This document shows positions 22,807-31,706 of a stretch of DNA of 64,000 nt, one piece after another. Both the position numbers and the translations under genes were made by a program. The notes beneath the pieces are model-generated. The model did not search any database. It saw only the letters and a program-made list of their open reading frames with translations, and was not told the origin of the DNA. The first letter of the stretch is position 1. Every line of letters begins with the position of its first letter. This DNA is from CAIWKO01 sp964469155. Its GTDB lineage: Bacteria > Bacteroidota > Bacteroidia > Bacteroidales > CAIWKO01. The stretch spans positions 1 to 64,000 of the forward strand of contig CAYXXU010000010.1 in the NCBI GenBank assembly GCA_964469155.1, given 5' to 3'.

Positions 22807-25182
22807 TTATAACTTTACTTTCAAACCTGTAAGAAAACTAATGCCTGCCTGCGGAAAGTATCCATCCATCACATTGTATGCCCCGTTATAATAATAGCGA
22901 TACACCCAGGCATTGTTTTCGTATTTCTTGTTGAATATATTGTTGAGCATCAGCGATACTTTTATCTCTTTAATAAACCCGGGTTTGAAGGTATAATCCA
23001 CTACAATATCCGAAACGCAGTAGGGGTTAAGAGAGCGTTCTTTGGCCGTGGTATTGTCGATGTATTGACGGCTGACGTATTTGCTGACCAGCGAAATATT
23101 AAAGTTTTCGATAAAATTGCCTGTAAATGTATTGGAGGCGACCACATCGGGCGAGAAAGCCAGGTTGGTGGTACCCAACGGATTCAGTATCTGACCGCCT
23201 TGATCCCAATCTTCGACATATTCGGTGAAGCCAATAATCTTATTCCGGCTAAAGCAGGCATTTACTTCCCAGGTGAGGCGTTTGAACAATCGTGCTGCGG
23301 CGCTAATTTCCATGCCCGCACGGTAGCTTTGGGGCACATTGGTCATGATGGCATAACCCACATCGTTGATCTCGCCTGTGAGCACCAGTTGATCTCTGTA
23401 GTACATATAATACCCGTTGATGGCTGTGGTTACATATTTGCTGCTAAAGGTGTAGCCCAGTTCGGCATTATACATGCTTTCCTTTTTTGGTAAGGGTTTA
23501 GCCATATCGGCATCGGCGTAGTTGTTGCCATTGGGTTCGCGGTTGGCCAGAGCAAGAGCCAGGTAAATGCGGTGGTGGCTGTTGATATCATAAGTTACTC
23601 CTGCCTTCGGATTGAAGAAATTGAACCGGTGCGACTGGGTTATGTCGCGCAATCTGGAATCAAGACTATCGAGGCTGAAGCGGATGGTGCGGTATTGCAG
23701 GTCGATATAGGTGGTGACCTGTTTTACCGGCTTGTAGTTTATTTTTCCGTAAATACTGAATTCGCCTTTTTGGGAAGTGTTCAGATACCACTGGAAGTTG
23801 AGAGGAATAGCGATGGCATATTGCGCCCAGGTAATTTTTCCGTAATGATCTCCTTCGTATTGGTTGCCGGCCCCGCCCAGGGTTATCTGCAGGTTTTTAT
23901 GATTGTCGAAGCGTCCCGAGAAGGTGAATCCGTAGAAATGATTGCCCAGCCATTTTTGGCGGATAAGGTCGGTGGCCGTTAGGGTGTCATTACCAATAAC
24001 AGGGTAGGGAAGGGCGTAGGCAGCAAAATCGTCGGCTTCGCGGTATTCTTCGTAGTAGCCGCGTCCGTAAGTATAATGCAGGGCAGCGTTCAGTTGGAAG
24101 CGTTTGCCCACCTCCTGCGAAAACAACAACTGGTAGTTGTCCTGCTGATAATTGTCGGTTTGGTTTTCGTAAGTAAATAAATTGTAGCGTCGATGGGTCT
24201 GTAGCGAATCTTTCGGTACCCCGTTCCATGCCTGGTAGGTTTTTTCTTTACCTGAAAATATCACCAGCTTGAGAATGGTTTTTTTACCGTAGTATCCTGC
24301 ATTAACAAACAAAGACTTCATATCGGTTGAGGCCCTTTCTATATAGCCATCGGAATTAAGTTTCGACAAACGCACATCCAGCGTAAAGTGTTTGGCCAGC
24401 AAACCCGTGCCTGCCATGAGGGTATGTTTCCAGGTGTTGAATGAGCCATAGCCGCCGTCGTAGATAGCATAAGCATCAGGGTTGAGTTTGGTGGTTTCGA
24501 AGTTGATGCTGGCGCCGAATGCGGCCGAGCCGTTGGTGGATGTACCGATGCCTCGTTGTATCTGCACATTGTCGATGGATGAAGCCAGGTCGGGCATATC
24601 GACCCAAAACATCCCCTGCGATTCGGCATCGTTGGCAGGAATGCCATTGATGGTGACATTGATGCGTGTAAGGTCGGTGCCGCGAATACGCAGGCCGGTG
24701 TAGCCCACCCCATTACCTGCATCAGAGCTGCTCACCAGGGCGGGCGTAGTGTTGAGTATATATGGCAGATCCTGCCCATAGTTGATGCGGCTGATCTGAT
24801 TTTTACCCACATTGGTATAGGTTGATGGCTGATCGGCTGCCGCACGGGTGGCACTGATGATTACTTCGTCCTGCAACACCGTATTCTTTTCGAGTTGAAT
24901 GTTGTAGATATAGGCGCCTGCAATCTCAATGGTTTTGGTTTGACTGTGATAGCCTATATACGATACTTTGCACTGGTAACTGCCTTTTTTCAGGTTACTG
25001 ATCAGGTAATTTCCCTGATCATCACTGATGGTGCCTGTGAATAGTCCTTCGATGCTTACCGAGGCTCCTGAAAGCGCCTCACCGCTGCTTTTGTCGGTGA
25101 TATGCCCCGAAAGGCTGCCCTGTGCCATAGTTGTCAACGGCAGCAGCAGCGGAATGATCAGCGTTACAATTAACTTTTTCAT
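22807..25182 (-). CDS. TonB-dependent outer-membrane receptor, probable thiamin (or precursor) importer
   Basis: A receptor of 791 residues counted from the ATG at 25182 (MKKLIVTLIIPLLL..., a good signal peptide ending TMAQ); an ATG at 25194 adds four residues. After the signal peptide there is a CarboxypepD_reg-like beta-sandwich (about 22-105, GHITDKSSGEALSGASVSI). The plug follows with LRIRGTDLTRINVTINGIP, then a 22-strand barrel ending in the aromatic C-terminal strand typical of outer-membrane proteins. A TPP riboswitch lies 65 bases upstream. In Bacteroidota such riboswitch-controlled receptors (Omr1 type) are proposed to take up thiamin or its precursors, and I infer the same here. Confidence 0.9.
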   Translation of the reverse strand: MKKLIVTLIIPLLLPLTTMAQGSLSGHITDKSSGEALSGASVSIEGLFTGTISDDQGNYLISNLKKGSYQCKVSYIGYHSQTKTIEIAGAYIYNIQLEKNTVLQDEVIISATRAAADQPSTYTNVGKNQISRINYGQDLPYILNTTPALVSSSDAGNGVGYTGLRIRGTDLTRINVTINGIPANDAESQGMFWVDMPDLASSIDNVQIQRGIGTSTNGSAAFGASINFETTKLNPDAYAIYDGGYGSFNTWKHTLMAGTGLLAKHFTLDVRLSKLNSDGYIERASTDMKSLFVNAGYYGKKTILKLVIFSGKEKTYQAWNGVPKDSLQTHRRYNLFTYENQTDNYQQDNYQLLFSQEVGKRFQLNAALHYTYGRGYYEEYREADDFAAYALPYPVIGNDTLTATDLIRQKWLGNHFYGFTFSGRFDNHKNLQITLGGAGNQYEGDHYGKITWAQYAIAIPLNFQWYLNTSQKGEFSIYGKINYKPVKQVTTYIDLQYRTIRFSLDSLDSRLRDITQSHRFNFFNPKAGVTYDINSHHRIYLALALANREPNGNNYADADMAKPLPKKESMYNAELGYTFSSKYVTTAINGYYMYYRDQLVLTGEINDVGYAIMTNVPQSYRAGMEISAAARLFKRLTWEVNACFSRNKIIGFTEYVEDWDQGGQILNPLGTTNLAFSPDVVASNTFTGNFIENFNISLVSKYVSRQYIDNTTAKERSLNPYCVSDIVVDYTFKPGFIKEIKVSLMLNNIFNKKYENNAWVYRYYYNGAYNVMDGYFPQAGISFLTGLKVKL

Positions 25183-25246
25183 GATTTTGAACATTACGTT
25201 ACACTTTGGATAGCTTCAGAGGCAACAGCCATCCGTTAAAGTTAAC

Positions 25247-25325
25247 TCTTACTCCCTACGCCGGCATTACCCGGATCAGGTTCAGAGGGTTTGATCTCAG
25301 CCCGTTCAGTTGGGGCACCCCTTTT
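25247..25325 (-). promoter_or_regulatory. TPP (thiamin pyrophosphate) riboswitch
   Basis: The minus strand contains, in order, the conserved parts of the THI element: GGGGTGCC (from 25320), GGCTGAGA, ACCCTCTGAACCTGATC, CGGGTAATGCCGGCGTAGGGA. This is the full aptamer. The expression platform has a weak hairpin (GGATGGC with GCTATCC) but no T tract, so control of translation start or of an unrecognised terminator is possible. It should repress the receptor gene, and probably the methyltransferase after it, when thiamin pyrophosphate is plentiful. Confidence 0.96.
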
Positions 25326-25333
25326 ATTAGGTA

Positions 25334-25341
25334 CAAAGATA
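25334..25341 (-). promoter_or_regulatory. -7 box for the riboswitch-controlled operon
   Basis: The minus strand reads TATCTTTG, matching TAnnTTTG, about 9 bases before the first conserved riboswitch bases, which places the transcript start correctly for the aptamer. Confidence 0.65.
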
Positions 25342-25390
25342 GGAGTTTTTGGGAATGTTGGGATTTCTGATGTAAGATAAAATTTTTGTT

Positions 25391-25450
25391 ATTAATAGTC
25401 ATTGATGGTCATTCATTGTCATTAGTGGTCATTGGTTGTCATTAATGGTT
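25391..25450. repeat. 10-bp tandem repeat, CATTnnTGGT type
   Basis: Six decamers follow each other in register (for example CATTGATGGT, CATTCATTGT, CATTAGTGGT, CATTGGTTGT, CATTAATGGT). Read on the minus strand this is the same family as the ACYAyTAATG decamers at 13051. Confidence 0.85.
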
Positions 25451-25462
25451 TTTGGTTGTTGA

Positions 25463-25590
25463 AGCATCAAAAAACAACTAATAAAAAACAAATAAATTCC
25501 AATAATACAAATTTCAATTTATCAAACGGGGCTTTCAGTGTTTGAAATTTTATTTTTTTTTGAATTTGAAATTTATTTGTTATTTGATGC
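25463..25590. repeat. Long imperfect palindrome
   Basis: GCATCAAAAAACAAC... and AACAAATAAATT on the left (25463-25500) are complementary to AATTTATTTGTTATTTGATGC on the right (25570-25590). A second nested pair, AATTTCAA and TTGAAATT, lies inside. The stretch 25591-25750 holds no gene or clear signal. Confidence 0.6.
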
Positions 25591-25750
25591 TTGTTATTTG
25601 GGATTTTCTGAGAAAGACGATTCTAAAAGTGTTTTACAAGGGGTGCAATGAAATTATAGCATGGATAATGTAAATTGACGAATTTGCCCTGAAAATAAGA
25701 CAGTTGCTTATGATTGCAGCCCCTTTTTTATGCCCCGGAAGTCCATTTTG

Positions 25751-25930
25751 TATGCATACAACGCCACGTTTGCAGCATACAATGAAATTTTTGCATTACA
25801 CATCGCCACGTTTGCATTACACAACGAAACGTTTGCAGCATACAACGCAACGTTTGCATTACACAACGTAACGTTTGCTGCATGAAAAGAAATTTTTGCA
25901 GCATACAAGGCAACCTTTCACGCATACAAA
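25751..25930. repeat. 21-bp tandem array, GCAnYAYACAACG family
   Basis: Eight full units of exactly 21 bp start at 25751, 25772, 25793, 25814, 25835, 25856, 25877 and 25898, with a partial ninth. Most begin GCATTACAC or GCAGCATAC and end AACGTTT or AATTTTT. Because 21 is divisible by 3, several frames on both strands stay open and read as heptapeptide repeats (for example NANVALYAANVSL on the minus strand). No start signal or promoter supports translation, so I list it as DNA repeat. The flanks, 25931-26092, hold no gene. Confidence 0.9.
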
Positions 25931-26092
25931 ATACTGTGTCGGACCTAAAAAAATCTGTTGTAAGCCAAAAAAACGATCTTCCCGGCTGAGAAAATTTTTA
26001 TTCTTATGTAATGATAATCTTTAATGCTGAGGAATCTTTTTTGTGGAAAATAAAATCAATTTTTGAAGATTTATAAAAGGATGTCCTGTCTC

Positions 26093-27073
26093 CTAACTTC
26101 TCTCTCCTGACTCCTTCTTCAATTCCTGACGGTGCTTACGATACTCTATAATGGGCTTGTCGCCCATAATAAGCCTTTCATCCATTTTAACATCGCTCTT
26201 TTTTGGCAACTGGGTAACCACCACCCGCTTGTCTTGTCGAAGGATAATAATGTTCGTTAACTTTCCGATAATATTGAAAAGTTGTTTTAAGCCTGGTACC
26301 TTGACCATATTTTGATAATACCTCACATACACCAGGGTGTTTTCCTCATCCACCGGCACAAAAGCGGCAAAGGCCCTGATCTTATCCGAGATCAGGTTCT
26401 GCCATATATTGGGATAATGAAACTGTAGTTGAAACAGTTTCTCATAATCGGGGATTTCATCAGGTTTAAGGGGAGTGGTTTTTCCATCGTCGGCCCTGTT
26501 GTCCACATAAAAAGTAATCAATTCGTCCTTACGCACCACCACAGGACCATTCACCAATGTTTTATTGCCCCTGCCAATGGTAGTTCGGTGTACAAAGGGC
26601 AGATGCACCACGTCCAATTGGTTTTCTATAGCCCTTGAGTAATGCACATTCCAATGATCAATAAAGGTCGAATAGGAAAAAGGGATCAATTCTTTAAAAA
26701 AGAAAGGTTCAGCAGTCCTTTTATCCTCATCGCCCCACCACAGCCAGATCAGTCCGTAGGCTTCGTAAGTTTTATAGGTCAGCACCTTCATGCTTTCGGG
26801 CACTTGTTTGTTCTTTCCGTTAGCCGGTATCACACGCACTTTGCCCGTTGCGTCATATAGAAATCCGTGAAACGGACACTCAAGCTTACCGTCGACAACT
26901 TTGCCACACGAAAGCGAAACTCCCCTATGGCAGCATTTATCGGCAATGCAGTTTGCTTGTCCTTTCTCATCCCGCCACACAGCCAGGTTTTCGTTAAACC
27001 GCCTTATCAGTAGTGGTTTATTTTTCTTTACCTCTTTCGAATCGAGTATTACGTACCATTGATTGTATATCAT
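26093..27073 (-). CDS. Rieske-type non-haem iron oxygenase, catalytic subunit
   Basis: A 326-residue aromatic-ring-hydroxylase-type protein. The N-terminal Rieske domain has its [2Fe-2S] ligands in C47-x-H49 and C66-x2-H69 (CPFHG). The C-terminal catalytic domain carries the mononuclear iron site in the pattern N151-x2-D154-x2-H157-x4-H162 (NQLDVVHLPFVH). This layout fits the single-component group that includes vanillate demethylase and pheophorbide oxygenase relatives. It would hydroxylate or demethylate an unknown substrate using O2 and electrons from a separate reductase, which is not encoded nearby. O2-dependent chemistry indicates at least microaerobic life. Confidence 0.9.
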   Translation of the reverse strand: MIYNQWYVILDSKEVKKNKPLLIRRFNENLAVWRDEKGQANCIADKCCHRGVSLSCGKVVDGKLECPFHGFLYDATGKVRVIPANGKNKQVPESMKVLTYKTYEAYGLIWLWWGDEDKRTAEPFFFKELIPFSYSTFIDHWNVHYSRAIENQLDVVHLPFVHRTTIGRGNKTLVNGPVVVRKDELITFYVDNRADDGKTTPLKPDEIPDYEKLFQLQFHYPNIWQNLISDKIRAFAAFVPVDEENTLVYVRYYQNMVKVPGLKQLFNIIGKLTNIIILRQDKRVVVTQLPKKSDVKMDERLIMGDKPIIEYRKHRQELKKESGERS

Positions 27074-27106
27074 AGCTCAGCGTTCGTTTAAAAAAAACAG
27101 GCATTT

Positions 27107-27135
27107 CAAAAATAAATAAAAATCGCATGAACAAA
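27107..27135 (-). promoter_or_regulatory. Bacteroidota-type promoter of the Rieske oxygenase gene
   Basis: On the minus strand TTTG (27135-27132) is followed after 17 bases by TATTTTTG (27114-27107). The ATG is 34 bases further on. The rest of the gap up to 27345 shows no gene. Confidence 0.6.
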
Positions 27136-27345
27136 CCGTATTATACCATATTAATGGGTGTCATTTGGAAAAAGACAACCAATTTACTGTGTGCGGTTTT
27201 GTTCCGTTTGCAAATAAAATAATGGAGTGAGCACTAAGGTCTCTGATACACATGATATGGGCTGTGGAATGAGGCTCACTTGTTAAGTGTGTTGCATATC
27301 TATTGCATCAGCCTGTAATTAACCGTCAAGGCCTATGCAATTGAT

Positions 27346-27648
27346 TTATATTTTGCTAAGCTCGTTCGAAATTTTCAGGATATAGTTCAGGTCATCCTCA
27401 TTCACAGTATAAATACTCATTTTTCCTCTTCTGACTTTATTCAGAATACCGAATTGTCTCATCAGGCCCAAATGAAGCGAAGTTTCCGGCTGATTTAAAT
27501 TTAGTTTCTGATATATCTGAGTAACATTCATTTCTTTGTTTTCTAAAATAGACTCAATAATCTCAACTCTTATTGGATGGGTAGCGATTTTGAGTTTTTT
27601 TGCTGTGTATTTGATTTTCTGAATATCCATTTCAATGGTCGTTTTCAT
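27346..27648 (-). CDS. ArsR-type winged-helix transcriptional regulator
   Basis: A 100-residue DNA-binding protein: an N-terminal helix (IKYTAKKLKIATHPIRVEIIESIL), the helix-turn-helix MNVTQIYQKLNLNQPETSLHLGLMRQFGIL, and a beta wing VRRGKMSIYTV. The order and length fit the ArsR/SmtB superfamily. There is no cysteine, so the classical metal-binding sites are absent; the signal it answers is unknown. It lies upstream of the Rieske oxygenase gene in the same direction, 272 bases away with a separate promoter between, so control of that gene is possible but not shown. Confidence 0.85.
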   Translation of the reverse strand: MKTTIEMDIQKIKYTAKKLKIATHPIRVEIIESILENKEMNVTQIYQKLNLNQPETSLHLGLMRQFGILNKVRRGKMSIYTVNEDDLNYILKISNELSKI

Positions 27649-27670
27649 TTTTTTTCATTTTAATTGAATA

Positions 27671-27678
27671 CAAATATA
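27671..27678 (-). promoter_or_regulatory. -7 box upstream of the ArsR-type regulator
   Basis: The minus strand reads TATATTTG, matching TAnnTTTG, 23 bases before the ATG at 27648; a TTTG lies 16 bases upstream of it (27698-27695). Confidence 0.55.
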
Positions 27679-27738
27679 ATCAAACTTTCGAATACAAATA
27701 GGATATAGTTGGGCATGAATTAATTTAGCCAGATAATT

Positions 27739-29715
27739 CTATTTCTTCTCAAATACCAGCACCACTTTATTGAAGTTAGCCGAAGCATTGGCAACTCGTC
27801 TGTAGTCTTCAAATTCGGCTATGGTATAATTATACTCTTTGTAATATTCCTCTATGGTAATGGTAACCGTATTGTTTTCCATTGTATAATCGGAAATAAA
27901 GGCCATAGTGGTGTCATTGTTGTCACGGATATAGGTTTCGGTCATCTTTAGTTGATCAGGGTTAGAAACTTTATATCCATCAGGGATATTAAAGCTGATA
28001 ATGCGCTCATAGCTGTGATTATATGGAAATTCGAGCGGCAGTTTGCGTTCGTCCTTTTTGTATAGTTCCAGTTGGGGCCCTATCAGCATACCCGCTTTAA
28101 AAAGATATTTATTTCCGGCCTTTTCGAAAAAATGATCCGATTTCAGTGTGGCTTTGGCAATCAAAGGTTTTTGACCCAGAAAGTTGCCTCCCTTGTTTTC
28201 AAAGGTCAGGTTTTCAATCGTTCCTTCGTTATCAATATATTTAATGATCGATTCTGAAAAATCTTTCAGTTTGTCTTCTTCTTTAATAAAATCGAAGAAA
28301 GGCTGATAATATGAAGCGGTATAACCACTCATTTCCCTGACTATTTCGAATTTTGTATCGCTGAAATCGTTGGTTATATCTGCTTTTATTTTCAGTTTAT
28401 CGAGGCTTTCGGTATATTTTGCTCCCTGTATGAATTTTATTTTTCCCATTCCGGTACTGTAGTCGCCCATCGACACTGATTTGATGAACAACCCGTACGT
28501 GTTGATGTATTCATTATCCGGAAAACCCAGTCGTGTAAAGTTATCGGCGGGGGCAAGGTACTTTTTAATTTTAGGAAAGTAGAGCAGGTATTTGTTCAGA
28601 AAAGCATAACATTCGAAATCCTTGTCAAATTTAAGTTCAAAACGGTCGCACGTAAGCACAATCTCTGTTTCAATATTCAGATTTTTAAAAATGTTGGCAT
28701 AGAGTTTCACAGAACCAAAATCATTATACACTTTATTGGCAACGATCTTTGCCAGCAAGGTCTTATCGGGATCAACCGTTTCGTCGTAGATGTAATTTGT
28801 TTTCAGATAATTTTCCACCTCTCTTATTTTGGCTTCCTCGTCACTGGCAGCAGGCTTTATATCTTTAACAACGCCTGCAATTACTTTGGAATCTTTGGAT
28901 TCGAGTTGGTTAAATATACGGTCATATATATCGCCGGCAAGCGGTCCGTATGAATAGATATCCTTTTTTCCGGTAGCTGAATTACGATCGAGTTTAACGC
29001 CATATTTCATCTTTTCTGCTTCTAAGGCAGCACTTTCTTCATCTTTCAACCGGGGTATGTTATCTTTTTGTATGGTCCAGATATTCTTATCTGTCACGGT
29101 AGTATCGTATATGGCATCCGGACAGCCATTGAAACTCTTAAATTTAAACCACAGATTCGGAGGAGTAGAATATCGTGTTTGGTAAGAAAGCACAGGCAGC
29201 CCCGATTGAATTGTGATAATGCTCCCATTCAGGGTGGGAATATGTTTCATACAGAACAGAAATTCTATCTCGCATCCTATTTCAACACCTTCGAAAGCAA
29301 AATACTGATATTTGGTACCCGATTCTGAGTCATATCCCTCTTTAAACTCATCCTTCTTCAATTCGCTGACACTTCCGTCGTTTTTTATTACCCTGGCTTT
29401 TGCACTCACCACCTTATCGGCATCGTACAATGGAATGTACACCTTATTGTTGTTTTCAATTCCCACATGGGTGATGAGTTTCACTCTTTTGTGCGTGATC
29501 TTGTACTCGAATAAAATATTATTTTCATAAGTATACTCATAAAAATACCTGGTGAAAATGATCACTGAATTATTGGAAGTATCCTGATCGGTATTGGTAA
29601 GTTTCGGACTATCTTCCCATTTATACGATTCGTACTCTGCTTGTTGAACCTGTGCAAAGGAATGTTGAGCCCATGCCATCATCAGCAAGGCAATGAAAAG
29701 GATTGCTTTTTTCAT
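27739..29715 (-). CDS. Exported DUF3857 protein with a degenerate transglutaminase-like domain
   Basis: A 658-residue protein with signal peptide MKKAILFIALLMMAWAQHSFAQ. Residues about 50-250 form the DUF3857 beta-sandwich (HKRVKLITHVGIENNNK...YQYFAFEGVEIGCEIEF). A transglutaminase-like core follows, but where its neighbour has YGDCKD this protein has YNDFGSV: the catalytic Cys is replaced (Phe333), and the His and Asp positions are not kept either. It is thus probably a non-enzymatic partner. A C-terminal beta domain follows. Its start codon overlaps the stop of the upstream DUF3857/transglutaminase gene by four bases, so the two proteins are made together and may form a complex in the periplasm or on the surface. 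Confidence 0.85.
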   Translation of the reverse strand: MKKAILFIALLMMAWAQHSFAQVQQAEYESYKWEDSPKLTNTDQDTSNNSVIIFTRYFYEYTYENNILFEYKITHKRVKLITHVGIENNNKVYIPLYDADKVVSAKARVIKNDGSVSELKKDEFKEGYDSESGTKYQYFAFEGVEIGCEIEFLFCMKHIPTLNGSIITIQSGLPVLSYQTRYSTPPNLWFKFKSFNGCPDAIYDTTVTDKNIWTIQKDNIPRLKDEESAALEAEKMKYGVKLDRNSATGKKDIYSYGPLAGDIYDRIFNQLESKDSKVIAGVVKDIKPAASDEEAKIREVENYLKTNYIYDETVDPDKTLLAKIVANKVYNDFGSVKLYANIFKNLNIETEIVLTCDRFELKFDKDFECYAFLNKYLLYFPKIKKYLAPADNFTRLGFPDNEYINTYGLFIKSVSMGDYSTGMGKIKFIQGAKYTESLDKLKIKADITNDFSDTKFEIVREMSGYTASYYQPFFDFIKEEDKLKDFSESIIKYIDNEGTIENLTFENKGGNFLGQKPLIAKATLKSDHFFEKAGNKYLFKAGMLIGPQLELYKKDERKLPLEFPYNHSYERIISFNIPDGYKVSNPDQLKMTETYIRDNNDTTMAFISDYTMENNTVTITIEEYYKEYNYTIAEFEDYRRVANASANFNKVVLVFEKK

Positions 29716-31631
29716 ATTTTCTTTTTTAATACCACTACTTCTTTAAAATCGGAACGCATTTGTTTTATCATTTTATTCCACGATTGGAATGCTGAGGGCT
29801 TGAGCAACATAGTATTTGTTCTGGATGTAAAATGGTAAACTATAGTGTTTCCTTTAATTTCATAAGTGATAGAATACGAGAAAGTGTCATCACCGTAAGA
29901 ACTGTTTTTTGGCAAATAGCTTACTTCATAAGCCTCCGGTATGGTAAAAATATTATTTGCCCTGAGAAATGATTTGAAATAAAATTCATAATCGAGTTGG
30001 CGGTCATCCTTAAATAATTCAAAATCCTCATAAGGTCTCGAAAGATTTAAATTCAGGTACATTTCATTATTGTTTATGATCAAATGATCGGAAAGAGTGA
30101 ATTCGTAATTGATGCGCAAGCTATTTGGGTTGTATATAATATCGTATTTATCGATTACACACTTATTGTTACCCGTTTCGAGATAAGATTTCATGAACTT
30201 GGTTTTTTCAGTGGCATCCTTAATCCTTTCGATACTTTGCTTCATATTTGTAAAGTAATATCCTTTTAGTTGCAGATTGCCATTCCCCTTAATTTTTCCC
30301 TGATCGATAGAAAGATTTAAAAAATCGAGATGTGCGTTGCTATCCGCAGCAACTTCGGGCACTTTTCGAATTTCGTATTTTTCATTACTAATTCTGATCA
30401 TGCTTTCTTTTCCCTGAATAAATGAACTGGGTATTTCCAACGGAATGTAGGGATTGGTGGCATCAAGAAAATAGTATTGTCCGTTTTCGATATAAGTAGC
30501 TATCATGTGATTGGTTACTTTATTGGTTGGAATTTGCTGGTAGGTGTAAGGTAAATCGCGTGTGCCTACCCAGGTATAATAGGCTTTGATACCCGCAATA
30601 TCCAGCAATTCGACAATGATCGTAGCCATATCTTTACAATCGCCATACCGTTTATCGAAAACCATGTAAGGATGGCGTGGCACGAAACCACCCAGCGCAT
30701 ATTCGTTGGCCACATACTTGATGTTGTTTTGCACCCATCGGTATATTGCTGCTACTTTTTCATGATCTGACTTACAATCTTTCACCAGCGAATTGGTAGT
30801 TTCTATCATCGCATCCGTATGCTTGTGGTCAATTTTTGCGACTTTCTCATTTTGCCATGCAAACAGATCATCGATATTTCGAAATACATTAATATTGTTA
30901 TTGTTCAGCTTATACGATTTAATATAGGGAATGATCTGGGGCAAAAAACAAAGATAGTCGGGCGATCGGTTCTCCTTTTTGTAACTGTTTATATTCGAAG
31001 CTTTCCAGGTATAAATATACCTTCCGCCTTTTTCTACTTTGGTAAAATCAATATTCGACGAATCGGTATAAAAGTATTTGGTATCAAATTCCACATTCTT
31101 ATCGGCATTAATAACGAACTCGAAATTTTCGACCGGGTAATATCTTTTTACTATTTCGAAAGGGAAAAAATGCGGTTCGCTTATATCAAGGGTATACTTT
31201 AATTTGGTAATGGCCCCCTGACGCAGCGAAGGATAAATGAATGAAGTGGAAAAAAGATCCTGATAAAAAATATCATCCTCAAAAACTTCCTGGGTCTTAA
31301 AATCCTTAACTTTTATTTCCTTGAACTTATTGTTATCGGGCAGAAGCGTGCTGGCTTCAATATCTTTCATTTTTGAGAAATGAGACGATTCTATCTTGCC
31401 TTCCGAAAATGCCCCTGCCTTATAATTGTTGTAATAGATCTCTTCGTACTTGGTTTCTTCTATCTTCAGACCTGTTTTGCCTATATCGACCGAGATTTCG
31501 GTTTTTAAATTCAGGTAAACAATATCCTTGTCCTTATATTTGGTCCCATAATTAACGTAATCAGCAACATTCTGTGATGAGGCAACCCATGAGTAAGCCA
31601 GGAAAATCAATAACACTAGTTTATTTTTCAT
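29712..31631 (-). CDS. Exported DUF3857/transglutaminase-like protein with intact triad
   Basis: A 639-residue protein from the ATG at 31631, which gives a proper signal peptide (MKNKLVLLIFLAYSWVASSQ); the longer frame from 31691 does not. DUF3857 occupies roughly residues 50-250. The transglutaminase-like domain has the complete catalytic set: Cys332 in YGDCKDMA, His375 in NHMIATY and Asp390 in FLDATN. The family performs thiol-based amide chemistry (cross-linking or proteolysis), usually on unknown extracytoplasmic targets. The gene is second in a three-gene operon, after the TPR/MORN protein and translationally coupled to the degenerate paralogue downstream. Confidence 0.88.
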   Translation of the reverse strand: MKNKLVLLIFLAYSWVASSQNVADYVNYGTKYKDKDIVYLNLKTEISVDIGKTGLKIEETKYEEIYYNNYKAGAFSEGKIESSHFSKMKDIEASTLLPDNNKFKEIKVKDFKTQEVFEDDIFYQDLFSTSFIYPSLRQGAITKLKYTLDISEPHFFPFEIVKRYYPVENFEFVINADKNVEFDTKYFYTDSSNIDFTKVEKGGRYIYTWKASNINSYKKENRSPDYLCFLPQIIPYIKSYKLNNNNINVFRNIDDLFAWQNEKVAKIDHKHTDAMIETTNSLVKDCKSDHEKVAAIYRWVQNNIKYVANEYALGGFVPRHPYMVFDKRYGDCKDMATIIVELLDIAGIKAYYTWVGTRDLPYTYQQIPTNKVTNHMIATYIENGQYYFLDATNPYIPLEIPSSFIQGKESMIRISNEKYEIRKVPEVAADSNAHLDFLNLSIDQGKIKGNGNLQLKGYYFTNMKQSIERIKDATEKTKFMKSYLETGNNKCVIDKYDIIYNPNSLRINYEFTLSDHLIINNNEMYLNLNLSRPYEDFELFKDDRQLDYEFYFKSFLRANNIFTIPEAYEVSYLPKNSSYGDDTFSYSITYEIKGNTIVYHFTSRTNTMLLKPSAFQSWNKMIKQMRSDFKEVVVLKKKI

Positions 31632-31706
31632 GATTACCTTTTTAAGAAATTTAGTAGCAGGATTTGTGGCCTGATGCCGGAAATAATCCAAAACATGACA
31701 TATAAT

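Noticed and set aside
25708..25925. Two minus-strand open frames of 65-66 residues over the 21-bp array
   Set aside because: They exist only because the repeat length is a multiple of 3; there is no promoter, start signal or globular part.
29712..31691. Start of the DUF3857/transglutaminase gene at 31691
   Set aside because: The ATG at 31631 begins a proper signal peptide; the longer version would place 20 charged residues before it.
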